Shown piece by piece: positions 16,310 to 24,722 of a stretch of DNA of 64,000 bases. The position numbers and the translations under genes were made by a program. Under the pieces are notes generated by a model that saw only the letters and a list, made by a program, of their open reading frames with translations, had not been told where the DNA came from and did no database searches. Source of the stretch: JAPHSX01 sp050298555. Lineage in GTDB: Bacteria > Pseudomonadota > Gammaproteobacteria > Thiohalomonadales > Thiohalomonadaceae. Within the stretch, counting starts at the first letter, position 1. Every line of letters starts with the position of its first letter. The DNA lies in contig JBNKUL010000037.1 in NCBI GenBank assembly GCA_050298555.1, forward strand, positions 1-64,000. The letters run 5' to 3'.

Positions 16310-17074
16310 TCACAGGCGGAGTATCTGCCGGCTATTTAGCAGCAACTGTTCGGCCAGTATATCGGGGGCAATACCGCGTAGCTCACTCAGCACCTGCAGC
16401 ACCTCGGGAAGGTATTCGGGGGAGTTACGCTCGCCGTGATGGGCGGCGGGGGTCATATCCGGGGCGTCGGTTTCCAGCACCATCGCCTCCAGCGGCAGTT
16501 CCGCGGCCAGCCTGCGCAGTTTGCTGGAACGCTCGTAGCTAAGCATGCCGCCGAAGCCCAGCTTAAAGCCGAGCGCGAGGTAGTGCTCCGCCTGCTGCCG
16601 GTTACCGCTAAAGGCGTGGGCGATACCGCCGTGGGCAAACTTCATCCGCCTGAGGGTCGCCAGCACCTGGTCGTGCGCCTTGCGCACATGCAGCAGCACC
16701 GGCAACTGGAACTCGTCGGCGATCTCAAGCTGCCGCTCGAACAGCAGTTGCTGACGCTGACGGTCCAGCTCCTTGAGGTAGAAGTCGAGGCCGATCTCAC
16801 CGATGGCCAGCGGCCGCTCGCGCTCGACCAGTCGGCGCAGTTCGGCGACGTCGGCCTCTGTATGGCGATCGATATAGATGGGGTGCAGCCCCAAAGCGGG
16901 ATAGAGGCCCGGCTCACTACGGCACAGCGCCAGCAGGCCCGGCCAACCGGCGGCATCGACCGCCGGTACCACGATCTGCACGACCCCGGCACCACGGGCG
17001 CGAGCCAGCACCGCCTCGCGGTCGGCGTCGAATGCGGCCACATCGAGGTGGCAGTGGCTGTCTATTAGCTCCAT
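16310..17074 (-). CDS. TatD-family metal-dependent hydrolase
   Basis: A 254-residue TIM-barrel enzyme of the TatD/YcfH type, a deoxyribonuclease-like metallohydrolase. The N-terminal DSHCHLD motif (H7, H9) gives two metal ligands, EIGLDFY (Glu about residue 92) a third, and LLHVRKAHD, GIAHAFSGN and ETDAPDMTP supply the remaining conserved residues. E. coli homologues act on DNA 3' ends. It is a single gene downstream of the terminator of the repeat lipoprotein; no operon partner is evident. The start at 17074 gives MELIDSHCHL. Confidence 0.92.
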   Translation of the reverse strand: MELIDSHCHLDVAAFDADREAVLARARGAGVVQIVVPAVDAAGWPGLLALCRSEPGLYPALGLHPIYIDRHTEADVAELRRLVERERPLAIGEIGLDFYLKELDRQRQQLLFERQLEIADEFQLPVLLHVRKAHDQVLATLRRMKFAHGGIAHAFSGNRQQAEHYLALGFKLGFGGMLSYERSSKLRRLAAELPLEAMVLETDAPDMTPAAHHGERNSPEYLPEVLQVLSELRGIAPDILAEQLLLNSRQILRL

Positions 17075-17108
17075 GCCTGCATTGTAGGCCGCTTAACCCT
17101 GTGCAACA

Positions 17109-17136
17109 AAAAAGCGGGCTGTAATGCCCGCTTTTT
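17109..17136. terminator. Rho-independent terminator, bidirectional shape
   Basis: AAAAAGCGGGC (17109-17119) pairs with GCCCGCTTTTT (17126-17136), an 11-bp stem with a 6-base loop, T-rich on the right and A-rich on the left, so it can stop transcription in either direction. It lies between the lipoprotein gene (ends at 17162, leftward) and tatD (starts at 17074). Confidence 0.88.
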
Positions 17137-17161
17137 CAGCTTGCCGAATCCAGTTCAGCGA

Positions 17162-18475
17162 TTAGTTGGGGGTGTACTCCGCCGCCATCGCAGTACCAAC
17201 CGCACTGCCGAGTTGGGCGTCAGGGACATAAAACCAGCGTCCGTCGTTCCCGGCATCGTTATACCGGGCCCAGCCGGCCAACTGGCCAGAGCTGCTGTAG
17301 CTGTACTGGGTATAGGCCGAGACCTCATCGTCGGGACTGAGCCATGCATTGTCCGGCCCCGCCGCATACTCGACCTTGCGGGAGATATTGCCGGCGCTGT
17401 CGAGTTCATACTCAGAATAGGCCGCAACGTCATCGTCACCCGTGTGCCAATCTCCATCACTACCTGCCCCGAGATATTCGACCCTACGCCATTTTCCGTT
17501 TTCCAACACATATGAGTAGTAATCAACCACTGTATCATCTGGGTTGTATTTGGTTACTTGTATCAAATTTCTCGGCAATACGATTTCCACAGGACCATCG
17601 AACGACGTGGCCGAGATACGGATATCCTCTTGAGTGCTAGTAGTGTCATACTCATAAACCGTATATCCGGACACCGTATCCTTTGAAGTAAACCACGTTT
17701 CATCCGACCCGCTACCGGAGTATTCAGAAATTCGTTCCAATCGCCCCTCCTGGTCGTAAAGGTAGCCTTTGTAGGAGGAGATCACGTCATCACCCGTCAT
17801 CCACTCACCGTCACCACCACTGCCGCTAAATGAAGCTTCCCTAAGAAGGTTGTCATTATCATCGTACAAATACTTGGCATAGGATGAGATAACGTCATTA
17901 TCATCGAACCACACATCCCCCCCATTATCGGAATAGGTGGTCACATCCTTTTTATACGTTTTACTAACGGAATCGTATGCGTAGGTATAGGCTGTATAGC
18001 CCGTCCGCACGCCATCACCATCAAAGTTCTCTGCGCGTACGATATTGCCATCGCCGCCATAGGCATACTCATCATAGCTAGATACGACATCGTTACCGTC
18101 GTACCAAACGCCACCGGTGCCACTATCACTATATCGAGTAGTGCGAGATAGGCGACCATCACTGTCATATTCGTACTCAGTCACCTCACTCACCAAGTCA
18201 TCACTCGCCTGCAACTCCGCATCATGAGACCACGTACCATCGTCGCCACGCCCAATATATCGCACCACTTTGGTGAGGTTACCGTTGGCATCGACGAAAC
18301 CTTTGCGGTAGCCAACTTCATCACCATACTCGTCAAAGTAGACCTCAAGCGTCTGCGTACTGCCCTTGCCGGCAGCCCCGCCACCGTCCCCATCGGAAAA
18401 TATACCGCTGTTACCGCCACCACAGGCGGCAACACCCAGGCTTGTTAACAAAACCACGACCGGCTTCCTGAACAA
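17162..18475 (-). CDS. Repeat-built lipoprotein with YD-like units
   Basis: A 437-residue lipoprotein. The TTG at 18475 (MFRKPVVVLLTSLGVAACGGG) is preferred: GGAGGGGAG lies 5 bases upstream and it gives a classic signal peptide with lipobox LGVAAC. A GTG at 18496 adds seven odd residues. After a Gly/Ser linker the protein is made of eight units of about 35-45 residues with the pattern W-x(5-7)-DD-V-x-S-x-Y-x2-Y-x-Y-D-x2-G (for example WMTGDDVISSYKGYLYD). This resembles RHS YD repeats, with extra acidic D-x-D loops that could bind calcium. It is probably anchored on the outer membrane and faces the periplasm or the surface. The function is unknown. Base composition is less GC-rich than its neighbours. 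Confidence 0.8.
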   Translation of the reverse strand: MFRKPVVVLLTSLGVAACGGGNSGIFSDGDGGGAAGKGSTQTLEVYFDEYGDEVGYRKGFVDANGNLTKVVRYIGRGDDGTWSHDAELQASDDLVSEVTEYEYDSDGRLSRTTRYSDSGTGGVWYDGNDVVSSYDEYAYGGDGNIVRAENFDGDGVRTGYTAYTYAYDSVSKTYKKDVTTYSDNGGDVWFDDNDVISSYAKYLYDDNDNLLREASFSGSGGDGEWMTGDDVISSYKGYLYDQEGRLERISEYSGSGSDETWFTSKDTVSGYTVYEYDTTSTQEDIRISATSFDGPVEIVLPRNLIQVTKYNPDDTVVDYYSYVLENGKWRRVEYLGAGSDGDWHTGDDDVAAYSEYELDSAGNISRKVEYAAGPDNAWLSPDDEVSAYTQYSYSSSGQLAGWARYNDAGNDGRWFYVPDAQLGSAVGTAMAAEYTPN

Positions 18476-18676
18476 GTTTCTCCCCTCCAACCACACGCTA
18501 AAGTACGCCCCTGCTGCGGGGCTGTTCCAGCCGCTACCCTACCACCAACACCTTATTTATGTCACTCAGGCCAAGTCCCGTGAATGGCGGGTCATGTGGC
18601 AGGGCAAAACTTGTATACTACGGGGCTTGCCACAAACATCTATAGATGAGCGAATCAAGAAAGGAAAACCACACCG

Positions 18677-21592
18677 ATGAGCCACCCCGAAAGCCACGCG
18701 GCCTTTGAGTTTCTGCGCGCCGAGCGCATCCCCTCGCTGAACCTGGAGCTGCAGGAGTTCCGTCACCGCGAGACCGGCGCGGTACACCTGCACCTGGCGG
18801 CAGAGGATGACCAGAACACCTTCCTCGTCGCCTTCCGTACCGTGCCGCAGGACTCCACCGGGGTGGCCCATATCCTCGAGCACACCAGCCTCTGTGGCAG
18901 CCACAAATATCCGGTGCGTGACCCCTTCTTCATGATGACGCGCCGCTCGCTCAACACCTTTATGAACGCCTTTACCGCCGCCGACTGGACCGCCTACCCC
19001 TTCGCCAGCCGCAACCTGAAGGACTTTAACAACCTGCTCGACGTCTACCTCGACGCGGTCTTCTTCCCCAGTCTCAACGAGATGGACTTCCTGCAGGAGG
19101 GGCACCGGGTGGAGTTTGCAGAAAGCGGCAATCCCGACTCGGAGCTGGTCTACAAGGGGGTGGTGTTTAATGAGATGAAGGGGGCGATGAGCTCCCCGGT
19201 GAGCGCCCTCTATCAGGCGCTCACCCGTGAGCTCTTCCCCACCATCACCTACCACCACAACTCGGGCGGCGACCCGGAGGCGATCCCGGACCTCACATAC
19301 GAGCAGCTCAAGGCCTTCCACGCCCGCCACTACCACCCGAGCAACGCGGTCTTCATGACCTTCGGCGACATCCCCGCGGCCACCCACCAGGCCCGTTTCG
19401 AGAGTGAGGCGCTGAGCAAATTCCAGCGCCTGGAACTGGATATCGCGGTGCCCGATGAGCAGCGCTTCTCCGCCCCCATCGAGGTGGAGGATCGCTACGC
19501 CCTCGACGGCGAGGAGGAGACCACGGACAAGACCCACATCGTACTCGGCTGGCTACTGGGCAAATCGATCGATGCCGAAGAGGTGATGCGCGCACACCTG
19601 CTCTCCGGAGTACTGCTCGATAACGGCGCCTCGCCGTTGCGCCGCGCCCTGGAGACCAGCGAGCTGGGCAGCGCCCCTTCACCGATGTGTGGCCTCTCCG
19701 ACTCCAGCCGCGAGATGATCTTTGCCGCCGGCCTCGAGGGCTCCAACCCGGAGCAGGCCGAGGCGGTGGAGAAGCTGGTACTCGATGTATTGAATGAGGT
19801 GGCGGAGAACGGCGTCGACAAGGAGATGGTGGAGGCGGTACTGCACCAGTACGAACTGTCGCAACGCGAGGTCAGCGGTGACGGCTTTCCCTACGGACTG
19901 CAGCTGATGGTCAACGCCCTCGGCACCGTGCTGCACGGCGCCGATGCACTGGCGGCACTCGACATCGACCCGATTATCGCCAAGCTACGCCAGCAGATTG
20001 AAGAGCCGGAATTCATCAAGGGCCTCGCCCGCGAGGTGCTGGAGAACCCCCACCGGGTGCGCCTGGTGATGCATCCCGATCCGCAACTGAGTGCCGAACG
20101 CGCGGCAAAAGAGGCCGAGCGCCTTGCCGCCATTAAGGCCGGGATGGATGACAGCGACAAGCAACGGGTGATCGAACTGGCCGCCGCACTGCAGCAGCGC
20201 CAGGAGCAGCAGGACGACCCGGAACAGCTACCCAAGGTGGGGCTGGAGGACATCCCGGCCGAACTCGCCATCCCCGATGGGGAAGAGACCACCATCGCCA
20301 GCCAGCCTGCCAACTGGTACGCCCGCGGCACCAACGGCATCGTCTACCAGCAGGTCATCGTCGACCTGCCCGAACTGGACGAGGAACTGGCGCAGCTGCT
20401 GCCGCTCTTTACCGACATCGTCACCGAAGTGGGCAGCGCCGGGCGTGACTACCTCGGGTCACAGGCGCTGCAGGCGGCGGTCACCGGCGGTATCGGTGCC
20501 AGTATTACCCTGCGCGGTGCGGTGGACGACCTGAGTAGCGGGCGCGGCCTCTTCACCCTCTCCGGCAAGGCGCTGCTGCGCAACCAGGCGGCGCTGAGCG
20601 ACCTGATGCAGGAGACCTTCGAGGCCGCCCGCTTCGACGAGCTGCCGCGCATCCGCGAGCTAGTGGCGCAGGAGCGCATGTACCGTGAACAGCGCGTCAC
20701 CAGCGCCGGCCACAGCCTGGCGATGAGTGCCGCCTCCTCCGGCCTCACCCCCTGTGCCGCCCAGCTGCACAACTGGAACGGCCTGGCAGGGATCAGGGCG
20801 CTGAAGGCACTGGACGACAGCCTTGGGGACCAGGCGGCACTAGAGGGCTTCGCCGCCCGGCTGGAGCAACTGCGCGATATCCTGCTCAAGGCGCCGCGCC
20901 AACTGCTGTTGATCGGCGAGGCGGAGCAACGCGAGGCGATCGCAGGCCACCTGGCGCAGCGCTGGGAGGGGCGTGATGCGGGCAGTGCCAACGGGCTGTT
21001 TGTCCCCGCCGCCGCCGCAGGGCAACTGCAGCAGGGCTGGGCCACCTCCACCCAGGTCAACTTCTGCGCCAGGGCCTATCCCGGTGTCTGCGTCGAGCAC
21101 GACGATGCCCCGGCGCTGATGGTGCTGGGCGGCTTCCTGCGCAACAACTACCTGCATCGCACCATCCGCGAACAGGGCGGCGCCTACGGCGGCGGCGCCA
21201 GCTTCGACCCGGACAGCGGCTCACTGCGCTTCTACTCCTACCGCGACCCGCGCCTGGCCGAGACCCTGGCCGACTTCGACAACTCGATTAACTGGCTAGT
21301 GGAAAATAGCCACGAGTGGCGACTGGTGGAAGAGGCGATCCTCGGCGTAATTTCCTCCATCGACAAACCCGGCTCCCCTGCCGGCGAGGCGAAGAAGACC
21401 TTCCACGGCATCCTGCACGGCCGCACCCCGGAGCAGCGCCGCCGTTACCGTGCCCGTATTCTGGAGGTGAGAGAGTCTGACCTGAAGCGGGTCGCCGAGA
21501 CCTACCTCAGGCCGGAACTGGCGAGCACCGCGGTGATCAGTGATGCGGGAACTCTGGAGGGCCAACAGGGTCTAGACATTATCAAGCTCTAG
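18677..21592 (+). CDS. M16C-type zinc metalloprotease (presequence-protease-like)
   Basis: A 971-residue protein, the length of presequence peptidase PreP/Cym1. The inverted zinc motif HILEH (H65, E68, H69) is followed by a distal Glu (VVFNEMKGAMSS). RTVPQDSTGVAHILEHTSLC and the SALYQALTRELFP region match the M16C subfamily. The C-terminal half has the R-Y-type segment (REQGGAYGGGASFDPDSG) that completes the chamber. Such enzymes degrade short unstructured peptides. No signal peptide is evident (it starts MSHPESHAAFEFLRAER), so it acts in the cytoplasm. It is a single gene, ending in an 11-bp inverted repeat that covers the stop codon. Confidence 0.9.
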   Translation: MSHPESHAAFEFLRAERIPSLNLELQEFRHRETGAVHLHLAAEDDQNTFLVAFRTVPQDSTGVAHILEHTSLCGSHKYPVRDPFFMMTRRSLNTFMNAFTAADWTAYPFASRNLKDFNNLLDVYLDAVFFPSLNEMDFLQEGHRVEFAESGNPDSELVYKGVVFNEMKGAMSSPVSALYQALTRELFPTITYHHNSGGDPEAIPDLTYEQLKAFHARHYHPSNAVFMTFGDIPAATHQARFESEALSKFQRLELDIAVPDEQRFSAPIEVEDRYALDGEEETTDKTHIVLGWLLGKSIDAEEVMRAHLLSGVLLDNGASPLRRALETSELGSAPSPMCGLSDSSREMIFAAGLEGSNPEQAEAVEKLVLDVLNEVAENGVDKEMVEAVLHQYELSQREVSGDGFPYGLQLMVNALGTVLHGADALAALDIDPIIAKLRQQIEEPEFIKGLAREVLENPHRVRLVMHPDPQLSAERAAKEAERLAAIKAGMDDSDKQRVIELAAALQQRQEQQDDPEQLPKVGLEDIPAELAIPDGEETTIASQPANWYARGTNGIVYQQVIVDLPELDEELAQLLPLFTDIVTEVGSAGRDYLGSQALQAAVTGGIGASITLRGAVDDLSSGRGLFTLSGKALLRNQAALSDLMQETFEAARFDELPRIRELVAQERMYREQRVTSAGHSLAMSAASSGLTPCAAQLHNWNGLAGIRALKALDDSLGDQAALEGFAARLEQLRDILLKAPRQLLLIGEAEQREAIAGHLAQRWEGRDAGSANGLFVPAAAAGQLQQGWATSTQVNFCARAYPGVCVEHDDAPALMVLGGFLRNNYLHRTIREQGGAYGGGASFDPDSGSLRFYSYRDPRLAETLADFDNSINWLVENSHEWRLVEEAILGVISSIDKPGSPAGEAKKTFHGILHGRTPEQRRRYRARILEVRESDLKRVAETYLRPELASTAVISDAGTLEGQQGLDIIKL

Positions 21593-21598
21593 ACCCTG
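21566..21598. repeat. Perfect inverted repeat over the protease stop codon
   Basis: CAGGGTCTAGA (21566-21576) and TCTAGACCCTG (21588-21598) form an 11-bp stem with an 11-base loop; the protease stop (TAG, 21590-21592) lies in the right arm. There is no T run, so it may be a processing or stabilising hairpin rather than a terminator. Confidence 0.8.
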
Positions 21599-21691
21599 TC
21601 CCTCGGGACCTTCGATAAGACACCTTGGGGTAAACCTGCTATTAATAGTGCTGACGCAAAAGGAGTGCCTCAGATACCCGTGGCGGAAACA

Positions 21692-23107
21692 ATGAACGAC
21701 CAACCTAACCCTATCTTTAGGCGCGGCACCTTAGGGCAGCGGCTGTTTGCCCTTATCGTGTTGGGCTTTGTCATCGTTACGGGCGGCATTAACTGGCGCA
21801 CCGAGAGCATCATCGAAGACACCATATTCAGCCAGGTAAAACAGCAGGCCCTGGTGTTTCTCCATGGCGTCGGACAGCAGCTAGAGCAACAGGGCTCGCC
21901 CCTTGATCCCCCCTCCGCCCAGGCGGTGCTGCAACAGGCGGTTAGGCCGCACAAGTACATCGAGTTCAGCATTAACCGTCTCTACATCTATGACCGAGAT
22001 GGCCGGATCATTGCTCATGCCGGTGCCTCCAAACCCCCGACACGGGATGTGAACCTGCACTATGGCAATGTGTTCCGCACAGGCAAAGAGTTCACGGAGA
22101 CCGAAGTAGAGTCGTTGGTAAAAGACGGCAAAAAGCAGCAAACCGCCCATGCCGACATCATCATCCCAATTTTTCAGGGTAAACAGGTGGTCGCCGGCCT
22201 GGAGGTAGAACTCGACCTTGATAAGACGCTACAACGCATCAAACAGATCGATAACGCACACGAAAACGATATTTGGTGGTTTGTTTCTCTCGCCACCCTT
22301 GCCGGACTTGGCCTGATTGGCCTGGTGGTCAATAACGGCCTGATCAATCCCATTAACCATATCGGCCTGGTCGCCAGGCAAATCGCCGAGGGAAAACTGG
22401 CGGCGCGTATCAAGAAGTTCGGCTATGGCGAGATAGGGCGCCTGGGACAGGACATCAACCAAATGGCCGACAACCTGGAGCGCATGTTCAACGAGCAGGA
22501 AGAGGCCTATATCCAGTCCCTGCAGTCACTGGCCAAGGCGCTTGAAGCCAAAGACCCCTATACCGCGAAACACTCGGCCCGGGTATCGAAGTTCTCCGTT
22601 ATGCTCGGTCGGCGTATCGGACTGCCGGAAGAGGAGCTGGTACTGCTGAAGAAGGGGGCGCTGATGCACGACCTGGGGAAGATCGGCATACCGGATGCCA
22701 TCCTCAACAAGCCCGGTCCTCTCGATGATGAAGAGTATGAGGTGATGTGCAACCACCCGGTGGACACCGCCGCCATCATGCAACCGTTAAAGCGCTTTAA
22801 GGCATTTGCTGAAATCGCCGCCTGGCACCATGAGCGGTGGGACGGCAACGGTTACCCCGATGGCCTGAAGGGGGAGGAGATACCGCTACCGGCACGAATA
22901 GTAGCCATCGCCGATACCTGGGACGCGATGACCGGCGACAGGGTATACCGTAAAGGCATGCCGATTGAGAAGGCCCTCTCCATCCTGGAGAAGGAACACC
23001 ATTCCGGGCAATGGGATCCGGATCTGCTTGAGCGTTTTATCGAGATGATACGTAGCGAACAGCACGCGAGAGAGGAAGTGGAAGAGGATATTTATGAAAA
23101 TGCCTAG
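21692..23107 (+). CDS. HD-GYP domain cyclic-di-GMP phosphodiesterase, membrane-bound
   Basis: About 471 residues from ATG 21692 (MNDQPNPIFRRGTL); a GTG at 21665 opens the same frame but its ribosome site is too close. Membrane segments lie near residues 15-35 and 195-215, with a periplasmic sensor region between, followed by HAMP (NPINHIGLVARQIAEGKLAA). The HD-GYP domain (about 290-460) has HD (LMHDLGKIGIPD), HHERWDGNGYPDG and ADTWDAMT, so the cyclic-di-GMP-hydrolysing residues are intact. It should lower cyclic-di-GMP on sensing a periplasmic signal. A small receiver-like gene is convergent downstream. Confidence 0.92.
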   Translation: MNDQPNPIFRRGTLGQRLFALIVLGFVIVTGGINWRTESIIEDTIFSQVKQQALVFLHGVGQQLEQQGSPLDPPSAQAVLQQAVRPHKYIEFSINRLYIYDRDGRIIAHAGASKPPTRDVNLHYGNVFRTGKEFTETEVESLVKDGKKQQTAHADIIIPIFQGKQVVAGLEVELDLDKTLQRIKQIDNAHENDIWWFVSLATLAGLGLIGLVVNNGLINPINHIGLVARQIAEGKLAARIKKFGYGEIGRLGQDINQMADNLERMFNEQEEAYIQSLQSLAKALEAKDPYTAKHSARVSKFSVMLGRRIGLPEEELVLLKKGALMHDLGKIGIPDAILNKPGPLDDEEYEVMCNHPVDTAAIMQPLKRFKAFAEIAAWHHERWDGNGYPDGLKGEEIPLPARIVAIADTWDAMTGDRVYRKGMPIEKALSILEKEHHSGQWDPDLLERFIEMIRSEQHAREEVEEDIYENA

Positions 23108-23142
23108 AGAAACTTTCCTGACAGGCAGGAGTGGTAGCCGGT

Positions 23143-23532
23143 TTAGAACAGCGACATAGACTCTTCCCTGACACTTCTCACCACCGACACCGCCCGATTA
23201 AGCTGCTCAGGCGAGTAGGGGCGGGTCAGATAGCACTCACGCAACTTCAGCATACACTTACGCCGCTCACTGTCACGGTCGCGTGAGGAGATAAAGACAC
23301 AGGGATACTCCAGCAATTCGCTACAAATTTTGCGCACATCGGTGCCCCGCAACTCCGCCTCACAAATGGTTACCGATGGCGTAAACTCCTGCAGGGCTCG
23401 CTCCACCTCCTCAAAGGTGTCAACCATCCGAATCCTCGCCTCGGTATCCAGATAGCCTGAGATGAGCATTTCATCGATTTCATTGTTGCTCACAAAGAGA
23501 ACATCCATGGGGGTTGTGTTGCTGTATGTCAT
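23143..23532 (-). CDS. Degenerate receiver-domain protein (pseudo-receiver)
   Basis: A 129-residue protein with the alpha/beta layout of CheY-like receivers (MDVLFVSNNEIDEMLISGYL, FTPSVTICEAELRGTDVRKI, CVFISSRDRDSER, CYLTRPYSPEQLNRAV). The phosphorylation Asp is replaced (TICEAEL has Glu at the usual Asp site), the acidic pair is NN/E rather than DD, and the Lys is replaced by Arg (LTRPYSP). It cannot be phosphorylated in the normal way and probably acts by binding. It is adjacent to the HD-GYP gene, tail to tail. The start is ATG 23532 with a weak site. Confidence 0.8.
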   Translation of the reverse strand: MTYSNTTPMDVLFVSNNEIDEMLISGYLDTEARIRMVDTFEEVERALQEFTPSVTICEAELRGTDVRKICSELLEYPCVFISSRDRDSERRKCMLKLRECYLTRPYSPEQLNRAVSVVRSVREESMSLF

Positions 23533-23651
23533 CGCTACTCAGGTACACGAGTTAAGGAAATATTCACACACACTATACATGTGAACAACTACCCAAACCA
23601 CTATGGAGGGCGGCCAAATACCGATTGCGCCGCCCAGGCTGGCCAGACCTG

Positions 23652-24722
23652 TTAGTCAGCTATTTCGTTGCGAAACCGCTCCACCCGCTCAGCCGTAGAC
23701 GGGTGAGTAGAGAGGTACTCGAATAACTCAACCACGCGACTCCCCTCCCCCTCTCTCTTGCTACGCTCTGCACGGCGCCTAGTGTGCGAGCGCTCCAGCC
23801 CCTCGAGGATATCGGCAAAGTGATGTAGTGGTATCTGGTTGCGCTGCAGGAAATCGTAGGCGAACTGATCGGCCTGGTGCTCAAAGCGCCGCGAGTAGCC
23901 CAGCTCGACGAATAGCACGGGCAAACCAACCAGTATTGAGCTCACATCACCGGTCGCATAGGTAACGAGCAGGGAGAGGGCCGAGCTCTGCAATACCTGA
24001 CGCAGGCTGTGGCGGTTCACCACATGGCCAAGCTCATGGGCCAGAACTGCAATCACCTCTTCATCGTTGCCGGCAACCTCAACCAGTTCATCAGTGACGA
24101 TGATGGTACCCGAAGGCAGGGCAAAGGCATTGGCGCCCAGCATCTCACCGCCCTGTCGAAACAGTAGTTGGTAGTTGAAGCCCGGTTCCGCCTGACGTGA
24201 CAGCGCGATGAACCTGGATTGCAGTCGTTGCCGTTGCGCTTCATCGAGCCGGGTCGGTGAGAGGTAGTTTTCATCCAGCACCTTAATCGTACTATCACTG
24301 GCACTGCGCATGATGTCCTGCGGCAGGGCGTAGGCGATGCCCTCGGCGGCGGCCGGCAGGCCGTACTTAAGCATGCCCCAGCTGAAGGCCACCACCGCGA
24401 CAAGGGCAAGCAGCACGTAGTGCATGCGGCTCTCCAGCCGGTGCAGCAGCGCCTGCCGACCGTGTAGCTCCCTTTTACTGTGTTGGGCCACCAGGGCATC
24501 GACGGCGTCGTTGTCACCGGTCTCGAACTTACGCCCGTCGGGCAGGGTGAAATAGCGGGGGGTGTTACCGAGGCGGGAGCTTATCTCAATGCCATCCAGG
24601 GGATAGCTGACATCGTCCTCGCCCCACTGCAGCTGCAGCCGTCCCCCGTGGTGGGCACTAAGCCGCGCCCGCCAGTGGGCAGAACTCTTGCCGTCATAGA
24701 GTTCACCTTCAATAGATATCAC
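23652..24722 (-). CDS. M48-family zinc metalloprotease, membrane-anchored
   Basis: A 356-residue protein with a cytoplasmic N-terminal domain of about 100 residues, one strong membrane helix (YVLLALVAVVAFSWGMLKYG, about 102-121) and a catalytic domain with HELGHV (H229, E230, H233) and a downstream FEHQADQFAYDFLQR with the third ligand. The catalytic part is therefore in the periplasm. Family relatives are HtpX, LoiP and BepA, which degrade or refold misfolded envelope proteins. The start is GTG at 24722, overlapping the stop of the upstream YjgN-like gene by 4 bases (GTGA), which couples translation. The long N-terminal domain is unusual and unclassified. Confidence 0.9.
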   Translation of the reverse strand: MISIEGELYDGKSSAHWRARLSAHHGGRLQLQWGEDDVSYPLDGIEISSRLGNTPRYFTLPDGRKFETGDNDAVDALVAQHSKRELHGRQALLHRLESRMHYVLLALVAVVAFSWGMLKYGLPAAAEGIAYALPQDIMRSASDSTIKVLDENYLSPTRLDEAQRQRLQSRFIALSRQAEPGFNYQLLFRQGGEMLGANAFALPSGTIIVTDELVEVAGNDEEVIAVLAHELGHVVNRHSLRQVLQSSALSLLVTYATGDVSSILVGLPVLFVELGYSRRFEHQADQFAYDFLQRNQIPLHHFADILEGLERSHTRRRAERSKREGEGSRVVELFEYLSTHPSTAERVERFRNEIAD

